Source: Siderastrea radians
Lineage: Eukaryota; Cnidaria; Anthozoa; Scleractinia; Rhizangiidae
Assembly (NCBI GenBank): GCA_964017195.1
Contig: OZ024895.1
Location: 17,878,034-17,942,033 of the forward strand
Direction: 5' to 3'
DNA length: 64,000 nucleotides
Shown: positions 40,701-54,000 of the stretch, piece after piece
How the letters are laid out: every line of letters starts with the position of its first letter
How positions within the stretch are numbered: position 1 is the first letter of the stretch
Notes under the pieces: generated by a model
What the model was told of the DNA's origin: nothing
Database searches by the model: none
The model's input: only the letters and a program-made list of their open reading frames with translations
Position numbers and translations under genes: made by a program

Positions 40701-42318
40701 CGAGCTTCCTGAGTGTCGGCAGGATGCCGCAGTTAAGCAATACGAATCAGTACGCTGTTGATTCAAAACTCAATCACTAGTTACCATAAAAATCAAGAAA
40801 AAACGAGGAAAAAAAAACAAGAAAGAGAAAAAATCGATCACATGACTGAACGAAAAAGGCGCCAAAACCTTACGAAGTGCTGCAGTGTTTAATCTTTGCA
40901 AAGCTGAATGGATCAACGAAACTGCTCCGACGTGAACGTCCGAGAATAATTTTTTTGAAAACGTCTTCCAGTTATTGGCTTCCACTTATTGGCTCTAAAA
41001 TGTGGTAGAGGCTGCGGACGGAATGTGGTATGTTGGATTTATCAACTGAGTTGATAAAGTAAATTGGCCACCGTAAAGAGATTGAAAGCTGTCGCTTCGA
41101 GCGTCAGCCCTTTGTCAGAATCAAACAACTGGGAAGGCGATCTTTCAACTTATTTTGCATTAGATTCTATTTTATTTGAACATTTGGAGCTGCTTGAACA
41201 CAAGAGCTACATCGTCTGCAAGTAAAACGATGTTATTTTGTGTAGTATAGGCATAGCCGCGAAAAATGTCGTCCTTTCTGGTTGTCAATATCTTTTTTAA
41301 GTTTTGATTTTGGTAGTGAATCACCGAAAACGTGTGACACTTGTTATTAAACGGTTCTACTTGATTGTACTGTGTTTTATTTTGTGTCATGTATTGAAAT
41401 TTTGGTGTCAAAAGTTTTCCGAATAAAGCCTATCTCAAGTGAACATTACACTCTGCAGGAAGTTCGCTTTGTAATTTCTCCCTAGTTTAACTCTGCCGTA
41501 AAGTGATTTTTCTTGGTCATTTACTTGCCGAGTTGCTCGCGAAGAAGACACTTTAGGCCCCCACAGACAGAAAAAAACAAAGTTAAGTTTGCTCACACCA
41601 TTAGCGTGCGGTCAACAGGATTATGGAGCACGCTTAGTAAGGTGAATTTGTTTGGGCGGATTTGCTAGCTATGTTATAATTCCTTGTAATATCCGGGGAA
41701 AAATCTTCGAGTCTGATTTGATATAGCATGAACGCTCGCATCAAAACAGGCGCTGCAATAAGACAGGCCATTAATTGAAGCCAAACAGTGTAAAAAATCT
41801 CAAAAACGTCATTTACAGTGGAACCTTGATTTAACGAAGTGCCAAGGGACTTGTGGAAATTGGTTCGTTATATCGAGGGTTCGTTACATCGAGGTTGTTT
41901 TCCATGCATTTTACTATTACTGGGCTGAAGAATGTCGTTCTTTATACCGAGGACTTCGTTATATAGAGGTTCGTTAAATCGAGGTTTCACTGTATGATTT
42001 TCATGCATCGGAATGACCTAGCGGAAATTTCGTTTCACAGTGAAAGTAATCCCGTGTGACAGCTCGCCATGTAAAAATCAAGGGACGTGTGTCACCGACG
42101 CAAATGCAGATGTTGGTTATACTTGCCAGTGTGGAGAGTGGTTCTCTGGGGATTTGTGTGAAGGTAATACGACGTTTTGGTAAATAGAGTAATGTGTCTG
42201 CACCCGTTCAAATAAAGGCGCGTTAGGGAAGTCGCTGTAAGTACATTCAAAATCTCACCCCACCCTGTACTGTATCCAGTCTAATTTATGCGATGATCGT
42301 GACATGAATGTTGTTGAA

Positions 42319-42366
<48 letters not shown>

Positions 42367-45300
42367 GTTGATGACGTTGATGATGACGATTATGATGATG
42401 ATGATCGATGATCATGATGACTAATCATGGCCATGGCCATTTTTTTTAATTTCATGCTCCTTTTTGTTTTGGATCAATTTGATCAAAGGACGTTTGAAAT
42501 TACTTTCATGTCAACCGAAGAATCTTTTCCTCTTAAGAATTTCAGAACAAATATGCTTATTTTTTAAAACTAAAACTGTTTTACTTTCTTACTAGAGCAA
42601 ATATATCCTTGTGACAACAGCCCTTGTTACAATGGAGGCAGCTGCGTCAATGACGACTCAGATTTGTCTAAATACCACTGCCAATGTCCTCCTTGGATAA
42701 CTGGTGCGAATTGTGAAGGTAGGCTACTATTGAGGCCGACTATTGTAGCATCAACAAACCAAAATTGAAAATCTAACTTAAATATTTTGTGACAGTCACT
42801 TTAATTTGATGTCATACCTAGGCAGAAGTCTTGACTCGTCACATGAAAATAACTGCGTCTAAAAAAGGATTAGCTTTGATAACGACTTCGATTAAAAACC
42901 GTTACAATCCTTAAATCATAGCTATTTAAAAATATATATATTTCATTTCAAACAGTATTATCGAGTGCATGTGAGAGCCAACCTTGTCTCAATGGAGGTT
43001 ACTGTAGCAGTGATTTAACTGTGGATCCATCTCAGTACAAGTGCGGATGCAGTGCTTGGTTCACTGGAAAAGACTGCGAAGGTGAGAATAATCAACATTT
43101 ATCCACTGGAGTGGAGGTAAATATCTCTCTTCACCGACACTGAGGTGAATAATTGTTTTAGTATACCAACAACAAGCTTTATTTGCATGACTATATCAAA
43201 GTATTACAGTATTGCATAAGCCACTTAAAACTTAATTATTAATTTCTTACTTAATTAAAATAACTAAAAGAGATTATAACCATTTCTTATTTTTAACCAT
43301 TCAGAGAGGTAGCCATTGTAACTAGTTTGTCTCTCTGTTCAAAGCATGACGAGTCGAGATGAATGAAATTAATTGAATATTTATAAAATAATCAGTACAA
43401 TTCACAAGATGTGACAATAAGGTCTCATGTGATAATAGTCGTAGAAATGGGATTTTAGGTTCTATTTTAGAAAAGAACCTGTCTCTTATCGAAGAATAGC
43501 TCGGGCAATCTAGTAAAAAATGAGTTTCATCTTCAAGTTTGTTACAATTGCAGAGGCTACATAACCTCTCATCACGAGGTATTTTGTCGTATCTACCTGT
43601 TTCAATCCGAAGTTTATGACTGCTAATTCTCAGTTTTACTAATAATTTTCTAGATGGGTTCTTTCTTGTTAGATCTAGATAGGCAGAAATTAAGGCTATA
43701 ATTCTTTTTGAACGTGTAATAAAAACTATAAGTTTTTGCGAATGTTGAAGGGTTTGGTTCCAGTAAGAGATATATTTCTTTTTCATGAGATCTACATATT
43801 GTTTGATTTTACCTTTATTCAATGAATTACAATTAAAGTCACAGAAATTGTAATAGTCAGTCATTTTCATGAGACTAGAGTAAAAACTATTATGACCGTT
43901 ATAATGAAGGTCAATCGATATTTTTAAAGATTGTTTGACTATAGAGCTTTCTTCCTTTTCTCGGAGGTAGTTTAAGTAATTAAGTATCTTTTTATTTATA
44001 TCAATGATCAAAGGGAATTTACCCAGTTCAGCTCTACATGCAAGATTGGATGCCTTGTTATGAACTTCTAAATAACGTTTACAGTATTGCAAATGAGTTT
44101 TTTCAATTGCGGAGCTGTCCCACGACTTAAAATCTGATTTCGCAAAGGCACCCCAAACTTCACTATTGTAGGTTAAAATTGGTGAGATCACTGAGTCAAA
44201 AATTTTACACGCAAGAGAAGGTTTCAGTTTATTAAAATCAGTGTGCCGTCGTAGACCAAAGAAAGCATGAAGAGCTTTTTGTCGAAGGTGTTCAAGCGAA
44301 AGCGTAAAATTTCCGGAAGATGAGATGCGCGTCCCTAGGTAGGTATAGTTTTGGACAATGTCTATATTATTTCACTGCCTATGTGAAAAACATAATCACA
44401 TGTACACTTTTTCGTGCATCGTTGAAAAATCATTATCTTGGTTTCCTTGGGGTTTATTCTTAGCATCCAAGAGTTGCAATATAAGGATAACTCGTTTAGG
44501 CAATTTTGCAATCCTACTTTTGATCGCAATAATATAATTAAGTCGTCTGCATAAAAAAGAGAGTTGAGTTTGGTGCCATTTGATTGCACGAACGGATCAG
44601 ATAGAATATTGTTAAACGAGAAAGCTAAATCATTGACGTACTGAGGTTAAAGAGCAGAGGACTTAAAATGCAGCCTTGGCGCACACCTCTGGCGTATTGA
44701 AAAGATCGCCTTTGGCTATTTCCAATTCTAACAGAGGAGGTAGAATTCGAATATAAACTTTCAATTACATTATAGAAGTTTCCTCGGATATTGATTTTTA
44801 ACAGCTTGTATAGAAGTCCATCATGCCAGACCGAATCAAATGCTTTCCTAGAGTCCACAAAACATGCATATACTTTCGTTTGGTGACAATTGACATATTT
44901 GTCTATTAACGTTCGCAGTGTAAGAACATGGTCTGCTGTTCGATTATTTGCTAGAAAACCAGTTTGAGATTTATGAAGTATGTCAAGCGACTGAACGTGT
45001 TCAAGAAGTCTTTGATTAAGAATGGAACAAAATAGTTTACCAAGACAACTAGAAATACATATTCCACGATAATTTGAGGGATCATTTTTAGTCCCACTTT
45101 TAAAGATTGGTGTAACTAAAGGCCACCGCACCATGTTTGAGGTATAGTGCCCGAGCTAAGAACCGCATTAAATAATTTTTAAATAAACAGGTATTAACTG
45201 GTTTAAGCTGGATTTGATCATTTCGTTTTTGATTTTGTCTGAAAACGGAGAGTTTTTTTGGGTTTTTGGGTTTGTTTTTGAGTTTTTGAGTTTTTGAGTT

Positions 45301-47492
45301 TTTTGGCCGCTGTGCGTATTTCAAGTTCGGTTATTAGGTAGTCCAAAGAATGCGAATGTGTTGTTGCATCTTCTAGACTTCGTAACCATTAACAACCGCT
45401 TCTTGGTGTAAATTAAGGGGTTCGTTAGAGTGTAGTGATTGGAAATGAGACATACAATTTTCTTCTGAAATTGGTGGGATGCTAGTTTCCTTCACAGAAT
45501 CATCCATTGATTTTAAACAGTTCCAAAAGTTTCGGCTGTCTGGATTATCTACTGTATTTTGAAGTTCCGAAATCTTAGTCTGATAATACTCATTTTTCTT
45601 CCGTGTCAGAAGGCTTTTGTACTGTTTTAAGACGGTATGATATCCTTCCCGAAGGGTAATATTAAGTGGATCTCTGTGCTTTAGATTAGCAAGTTTTCTC
45701 ATTTCGTGTCTCTTAAGACGACGTTCTTTATCAAAACATATTTTGTTAGAAGATGATTTGATATGTCGTTTCTTAACGACCCTAATTTTTAAACAACGTT
45801 TTGCAGTTGTAATAAGAATATTTTCTACTGCAGCTAGAGAGGTGTTAACATTCTTGTCTGGCCTGTTATCAGTAAGGAAATCATGTAGCATTCTCTGTAT
45901 GTCTCTTGACTGCAGTGCGGTTCTAAATTTAAGTGAGGAATCTCTTTCCCAAATAAACTGTTTAGGTAAACGTATTAATTTATCGTTGATATTTGTTGTC
46001 GCTGAGTGATTATTAACCGTATTAACATTAAGCCATGTCATTATGGGAGTGTGATCTAATAAACTCAACGGTTCTCTAACAATGAAATTTGCGATATGGT
46101 GGAATGAATCTTGATCACATATTGCATAATCAACAATACTAACTCCTGATTTACCATGAAATGTGGGTCTTCCCAATGAATCGCCACTAGTTCTACCATT
46201 CAGAATCCTCAGATCTGCACTCCTACAGATTTCTAAAAGCCGTTTTCCTTGGTTATTCAATTCGTTATCAAAGCTGTTCCGCTGAATGGCGCATAACGAG
46301 GATTCAGATTGATCATTAGTTATGATCGTGTTGCCCTCTTGACAAACAATGTCAGAATATTTGCCTTTTCTAGAGTTTAAATCTCCCATAAGAAGAATTG
46401 AGCCAAGAGAAGAGCGTTTTTCAATATCGTTTTATAATTTCAAGCTCGTCAAAGGAAACTAAAGGAAAGTTTTAAAGAATCGTAAGAACGATACCAGTTC
46501 ATTAGGCATTTCAACTCCAGAAGTATTGCTAGCGCCAGACTGATCGTTTTGAAGGGAAGCTGAAGAGTTGGGTTCTAGATGCCCTGTTGGATACATTGTT
46601 GGAGGTGGACCATTCTGCAGGTGAAAGTGTAGTGAGTTTTTTCGTTGCTGCTGTGTTTGCGAAGGGTGGTAAATTCTGTCGGTCCTGAGGTGTCCGTTTC
46701 TTACAGCATTATTGTAAGAGGAATAACCTTCCAGGGAACTTGTATAAGGCGGGCGCAATGGTGGGGGTTGTTGTTGTGATTCCGGAGTTGGATAGGCTCT
46801 GTTGTGACCGGAGTTAACCGCATTACTGGGAAAGGCATGGTTTTGTAAGGGCGTTGTGTAGAGCGAGCGCGAGGATGAAGGCGAAGAGCGATGCAACTGG
46901 CTAGGGGCAGAACGTGGTGGTTTAGCTCGGCCACGGATCGCTGCCACTAGATTCGCTGCAAACAAACCAAGGTGTCTCTTTTTTAGATGTTTATTGTCAT
47001 GTAAGATATCTAATCCCTTAGATATACTTATACCAAACCAGTGGATACCAGCACCAAATAGTTCCTTTTTTCTGAGAAATAAAATGAGGCAAATCTCGCG
47101 CGGGAAATTCAGAAAAATGCAGGGAGGTGAATAGCAAATGCTGTCGAGTTTGAGTAGACAATCAGAGCGCGCGAAATTCACTATCCACTGGTTGGTATAT
47201 ACTAAAGAAGAATATACTGGTTTGGTTTACGTATTTTCTATACAAGCGCTACTGCGGAGTCTAAGCTTAGCATTTTAAGAGATCACTTGCGATTGTCTAG
47301 TTAGCGATCTAAATCGAATGAAAAAATTAAGTTTCATTTCAAGCAACTTCTACATGGCTAAGTTTAGTACAAATTATGATTAAGGAATTTCTCAATTCCC
47401 GAATAAGACCATCAAAAACAGTTATGAGAAATGAGATCCTCACATGAAACCTGACGAACAAAGCAACGCAGCAGCAGCATTAGGGGCAGTAA

Positions 47493-47524
<32 letters not shown>

Positions 47525-47993
47525 GCAGCAGCAGCAGCAGAAGCCACAACAAAAGTCATAAAAACAACCCCCGAATAATATAGCCCCTACTTAGTTTTAA
47601 ATCCTATGGCAATGAAATTAAATTATTCCTTTTGGTCCGTTTTAAAGAGGTTGAATTCATGGTGGTGTCTTAAAGAGGGGGGACTTTTGTGTGAGCAATA
47701 ACGATATCATTTGTTCGTTTCTATAATTAGCTTAAAACTCTGTCTTTGAGTTAGGCAGCATTTCTACGCTCATGATAATCTGATCGATGCATTTTTCTTC
47801 CTTTGCAGTGCAAATTTTTCCATGTGATAGCAACCCCTGCCTTAACGGTGGCACGTGTAGTAACGACCCTCAAGATATATCCAAGTATCACTGCGCATGT
47901 CCAAACTGGTTTGTGGGCGACAGTTGCGAAGGTACCAAACTAATTTCTTATATGTCTTCATGTTAAATTCAATTAATCAGCATTTCCTGAGGT

Positions 47994-48046
<53 letters not shown>

Positions 48047-51000
48047 CTAGCAACACCACCATCATCATCATCATCATCATCATTATATAACATGTTTTAC
48101 ACATCCAAATGCGTGTAATCGCTTTACCCTAATCCCTTGAAAAAAATCCTCTGAACAAAGCATTATTTTTTGTTAAACAGAAGCGCAAACTATTTGCGAC
48201 GTGGACAACCCATGCCAGAATGGAGGAAATTGCACAAGCAGTTTCAGCAACCCAGCGAATTACTCTTGTGAATGTGGAGACTGGTTCAGTGGAAAAGACT
48301 GTGAAGGCAAGTGGCCTGTCAAAAAATACAAGTGTAATAATTCTACAGAACGTGAAAGCATAGAAAGCATATTGGGTCGTCCACTAAATACAGTAGATTC
48401 CTAGCTTCCCCATGGCCAACCTCGCCTTCCATCTGCCCCTGCTATCGCTTTGAAAAGAGGTCATTCATGTGGAAGAAAGATCATGGTGGACTATTTTTTG
48501 CTTCCACTTCAAGATCTCACTCATCCACCTATTGCACCATGTAAATAGCAGTGGGCTACTTTCAAGGCAAACAATTGTCGACGTTCTACTAGAAAATAGT
48601 CAGCGCAAAAATAGTTTTACTTAGTTTGCCATAATCTCCTATGGATTAATGTCTGCTTTAATTAATTATTAAACCATACCTTTTAATTTAAAAGTACGCC
48701 ATATCTAAGTTTCAATTTTGCTTCTGACGACTTTTCTTGTGACCAAGGTCAGACACCCTTGTCGCGACACAGTAAACGATGGCACCTTGGTCAACCTGTG
48801 CATGTAAGGCAAAGAATAGTTGATTACGATCGGAAAATAAGTACAGTCAGCGCTTTTAACACCAACACATTTTGCACCTGGATAACGACTGATTCGCAAA
48901 GCTGGCAACTTTACGATGAAGAAAAATGAGACACAGTACCTTAAAAAAACGACCTACTGTACTTACTATAGCAACCACAAAAATGACAAACATTTACCCA
49001 TGAGTGCCGCTGAAAACTGTGTAGTTACAATAATTAATGAAACCACTCAATTCTGTCTTCATATTTAACAAGTTATAGGTGTTTTCTGTTTGGCATTTTA
49101 GCTCGGATATTTCCATGTGACAGTAAGCCGTGTGTGAATGGAGCCACATGTACTAATGATGGCCAGGATGTGTCATTATACCACTGTCATTGCACAGAAG
49201 GGTACAGCGGTACAAACTGTCAAGGTATTTTGTTATATCGTCTCAGTGAAAGGGGTTGTTTGAGACTGTACCTGAAACTGATGCCAGGGAAGTCCTGGAG
49301 TTACTGGAGACTTAATGAACTGCATGATCAGCAAGCACATTCAACAGTTTTAAAATTCAAGCTATTAACAAAATTTAAATTAAAGGAAACGGACCTTACT
49401 TATCCTGGACAGCATTAAAATGTAGACGAAAATTTTGTGAACCATGAGACTACATAGCTACGTATCTGTATAAGTCAGGCTCAAACAATGTATATGACAA
49501 CTAAGGGCCGATTTAGACGGACGGGTGCGATTTTTGCTTGCTTTACAACTGCTGTATGCAACTTTTGTAGCTCGCGCTACTCGCGTCGGGCAAAGATCGT
49601 AAACAACCCGTCATTTTAACATTTTAATTGTGGCTACGACTGTTGAGGGGTTTTAAAATACGTTTCAAGACCCTCCAAATTTTTCGTGCTGTGTGTGCAA
49701 CTGTTGTGAAGATGTTGTACACCTGATTTTGACAACAAGGTTCGTGTTGCAATTGCAAGCAAAAATCCTACCGTCTAAGATTAGGACCTAGCAGACGTCT
49801 TTTTGTTTTCTTCCCTTGTAGTACCTTCTTACAACAAAATCGCCTGCTTCAACACAGACTATAAATTTCTACCAGACGTACTCGGCGACTTCAGAGACCT
49901 AGTAAATGCCAATAAATCCGAGGAGGTAATCAGCGCGTGTGCAGAGTTGGCTTTTGAAAAGAGCTACAAGTTCTTTGCTCTGGGGTATAATGGCAGATGC
50001 CGGTCAGGGCCTTATGCACAGGACGAGTATCACAGCATGTCATCCGCTTATGACGAAAACTGTCCAAATGGCATCGGCATCGACAAACGCATTTTTGTGT
50101 TTACATTTGGTAAGTGTGATTTGACCACAAGTGAAATATCATGGATATGTGAGATACAAAATCTGCATTTAATGGTTGCTTCTTTCAATGAAATTCAAAA
50201 TGCTTTGCCATACGAATATTGTAACGTCCACCTCCTGCCTGCTCTTGGTCAAATCTCTACCGCAAATTAATCCAAGGCCCTGCATAAAAAATCAACTTTA
50301 GTTAGTATTTACTCCTAGAAACTAGGTATATAGTATATACTTGCAGCCAGACTAGCCTAACAGTGAGGCTCACGACAAAAAGTGAGCATTCAAAGCAAGT
50401 TTGTGCTCGCAAAGATAATTACAGTACTTTGCCAAAGACAAGCAGGCAAACGAAAGGAAATACTGGCAAAGAACGGAAAAATAAAAAAATTAAAAAATAA
50501 ATAAAAATAAACAACAACAAAACTAAACACACAAGAAAAACACTTGAAATGTGCGTCTAACCTGCACTTTTAACATAAAAAGGTTTGAAAACGTTACAAC
50601 ATCGCATGTGCTATGTCAGGCCTGCAACATTGTCGTGTCGTGCTTAAAATTTGTATGTGGGTGCAGATTTACCGGGATGACGTATGTACACACGGTGTCC
50701 ACGCTTTGACCATTAAGGCAACTCGCACATACGTACGTTCTCATTTCATCACAGGACCACAGGTCCTTCGCTATAACAACGTACACAGCGTAGAAATATT
50801 GCCGACCAATACTAAATATTGCCCAAGTTAAGGCATTGAGTGCCTAAAGGCACTGCCAGAAAAAAAATGAAAGGGCATATCATTTTGCTTTATCTGTTGT
50901 ACTTATATCTCTTGTTGTAGGGATTACCACAGCTGTTTGTGTTCTGCTTTTCGAAGCTTGAGATAAGTTCGTTTCCTAAGTCTATTTCTGCTCACGTTCT

Positions 51001-54000
51001 TGATTTTTTATTTTGTCAAAAAGAGATGCTTCCAAAGTTGGTTCCGCTGGGATGCTACGTGGACAAGAAATCGTCCAGACTTCTAAACATTAAATTTGCC
51101 AGTTTTTCAAACACATACAACGCGTCAGATCCGTTTGCGACAGTCGTGAGATGCGCCCATGTCGCACGTGATAAAGACTACGAGTACTTTGCAGTGCAAA
51201 ACTTTGGCGTTTGTCGCACAGATGTAAATATAGTTGACAACTACGACACATACGGTGAAGCCCTTCCAGAAAAGTGCGTGGGAGGGGTGGGTGCGTCATA
51301 TACCAACTTCGTGTATCGACTGAGGCCTGCTGTAGATGGTCCCAACGTGTGCGACACTGTGCCATGCCAGAACGGAGGCTTATGCGTGGTGCATTTCAGT
51401 GATCCTAGCAGGTACTACTGTGAGTGCGGCGACTGGTTTACCGGGGATAATTGCCAAGGTTGGTTAGCTGCAAAACAGTACGTGGTAGTTCCTCTCTCTT
51501 TTCGTCTTAAAATACCCAATTTTGTCCTTACCGCATATGCCTTTATAGTTGTGATTATACTTTACAATCGTACGTTCTTTTAAGGCTTGTGGCTAGTTAT
51601 AACATAGCATTGTGTGTTGGGGATGGGAAGAAGAGTTTTTTTTTTTTAAGTATTGTCCTTTACGGAATTTTTTGCATTTGCAATTTTCTCTTTATTGACA
51701 AGATTATTTCTTGCTCAAGTTGTATGTTCCTCAAGGCTAGTAACGCAGTTGTGGAAACAGTTTTTATTCGTTCCACTCTAAAGCTAACACTAGCCAAACA
51801 ACATTTTTTCCACGATTGAATCTAATTTTATCATTCAAATTTGCTTAACGAGGGGAGCATTTGACGGTGTTTACACTGACAAAACTGTGACCTACCGTTT
51901 CCAGATCGAACACGGAAAAATTCCGGATGGAAACCCCCGGTGGAACTCAACCGGCTTATGACGCCGAATCCGGTGTTTGATTCCAGGTATATTTTAATAC
52001 TAAACTTGAAATTTGTCTTTTCGCAGTTCAAATCTACCCGTGTGACAGCAATCCCTGCCAGAATGGAGCTACTTGTAATAATGATCCTAACGATATCTCC
52101 AAGTATCAGTGTCAGTGCAGAGATTGGTTTGCTGGAATTAACTGTGAAGGTACATATTAAAATTGAAACATGAAATCTGGGTAATATAGCGTGCACGAAA
52201 TTCACCCATCTACGTTGAAAAATGTCAAAGGAAACTCCGAAGGAAAACGACATATATTGTAGCACAATCATTGCATGACTACGTTTCTCGCCCCACATAA
52301 TTATAAAATTCAAATTATCTCTCTGGTTGCAGTCTATCATGAAACAACCCATCGCATTCTATCACGGAGCAATCCATCATCGCAAAGCGCCCCCCCAGCT
52401 AAAAAAGGAGGAAATTTTTTGCGAATGTATTTCGTAAAATATTTACAAATTATCAGTACTACATGCGGAAGTGCTGCTCTTTAGGTTTCATTTGCAATGA
52501 GTGGCCAAATTCTGATTTCATCCATAGACATAACAAGGTTTTGTTTTAAGAATTTGGGACTTGAGTGACTCATGAACTCGTTATTGTAAGTGTCTTCTGA
52601 TTGCCTTTCATAGTCGCCCAGACCATATGTGACACCAACAATCCGTGTAATAACGGTGGAAAATGTTCGAGTAATACAAGCAGTCCAGCAGAATACGTCT
52701 GTGATTGTGGAGATTGGTTTAAAGGGACAAACTGTGAAGGTATCTTTTTATGTGTTAGGTTTCACTCAATTTTACTTTTTGCAGCTACGTTTTACTTCTA
52801 CTCTTAAAGCCTTATCAAAGAAATAAAAATGCATAGGATACGTGAATGCATATTTTCGTGGCCATGCCAATCATACGTAAGTTTCGTCCCTGCCACGGGA
52901 CCCAAGGGACCAAAAGATCTTCTGTGATTCCCTTGGTCGAGACGAAACGTACGTGTGTCCGGCTAGCCACAAAAATATGCATTCATTTATGAATGAATAA
53001 ATGAATGAATGAATGAATGAATGAATGAATGAATTGATTAATTAACTCCCAAATAATAAACACCATCGAACATTAAGTCGCTATAGGCTGCGACTTCTCC
53101 ACTTCAAGAGATCAACAGTCCCCAGGATGAATGTCAAGTAAGAATAATTATAATAAAAATAATCTAGTTCGCCGCGAGTGTCATTGGCTCCATTCCTGAA
53201 GGCAAATTAATTTTCCAACACTGTCACGCCTTGAAAGCGAGAAAAGGATTGGCAACAGTTTAAGTTCTTACAAGCGTAGAATTTGGACATTTGAATATAC
53301 CACTACATTTCCTGGGAAATGAAAAAAAAATACTTGTTACGGAAGTGAATGTCTCAGAACAAAACGGCAGAGATCTATTCCTTTTTTTTAATTTAAAACC
53401 AAACCGGCTACGAACTGTAACCCTTCAGGTACAAATAACAGCGTATTATTATATAAATGAGGTAGCTTCATCTCCTGACGCCAAAATGCCCCAAATCCGG
53501 ACCCTTTCATTTTATTTATCATGCTAAGCATTTCTGGACTAGCTTGCCTAAAGACGTATTGCAAGGAATTCACGTTCCACTTCTTTTCAAAACAGGCCGA
53601 TCTTAATGGACTAAATGTACAGCTCGCAACTCCCTAAATATATCTTGCCTTCTTGTTTTTAGTTCAACTCTACCCATGCGACAGCAAGCCTTGTGTGAAC
53701 GGAGCCACATGTACTAATGATCCCTACGATGTGTCATTATATCACTGCCATTGCACAGAAGGGTACAGCGGTACCAACTGTCAAGGTAGGGAATGTTTAC
53801 CCCAGATAATTTTTCATGCTTTACCATACAAGTAACGGAAGTTATTCGTCCTAAAGGAATTGAGGGATACAAGAACTACCGTAAATCTCGAATCTAGCGT
53901 CAAACTCTGCCAAAATGGTTGGCTTAAAATCATTTCCTTAGGAAATGAATTGTGGGTCTAAAATACCATCATTGTGCAAAATAGCCCGTTTTTTGTCTTG

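Larger units (their letters stand above)
43290..46455 (-). mobile_element. Decayed non-LTR retrotransposon (LINE) inserted antisense in intron 28
   Basis: In minus-strand order: AP-endonuclease part, reverse transcriptase, C-terminal Cys/His-rich tail. The reading frame is broken by several frameshifts. It is probably truncated at its 5' end near 46455, where the frame before MGDLN shows a stop and frameshift. Opposite orientation to the host gene is the commonly tolerated one. The protein style suggests an L2/CR1-like clade, an inference. Confidence 0.88.

Noticed and set aside
41172..41411. Minus frame containing [10 protein letters not shown], reminiscent of an RT catalytic motif
   Set aside because: No other RT motif around it; the match is short and could be chance.
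51831..52352. 173-residue minus-strand reading frame
   Set aside because: It is antisense to EGF exon 34 and its introns; no domain, and the plus-strand EGF with splice sites explains the open frame.
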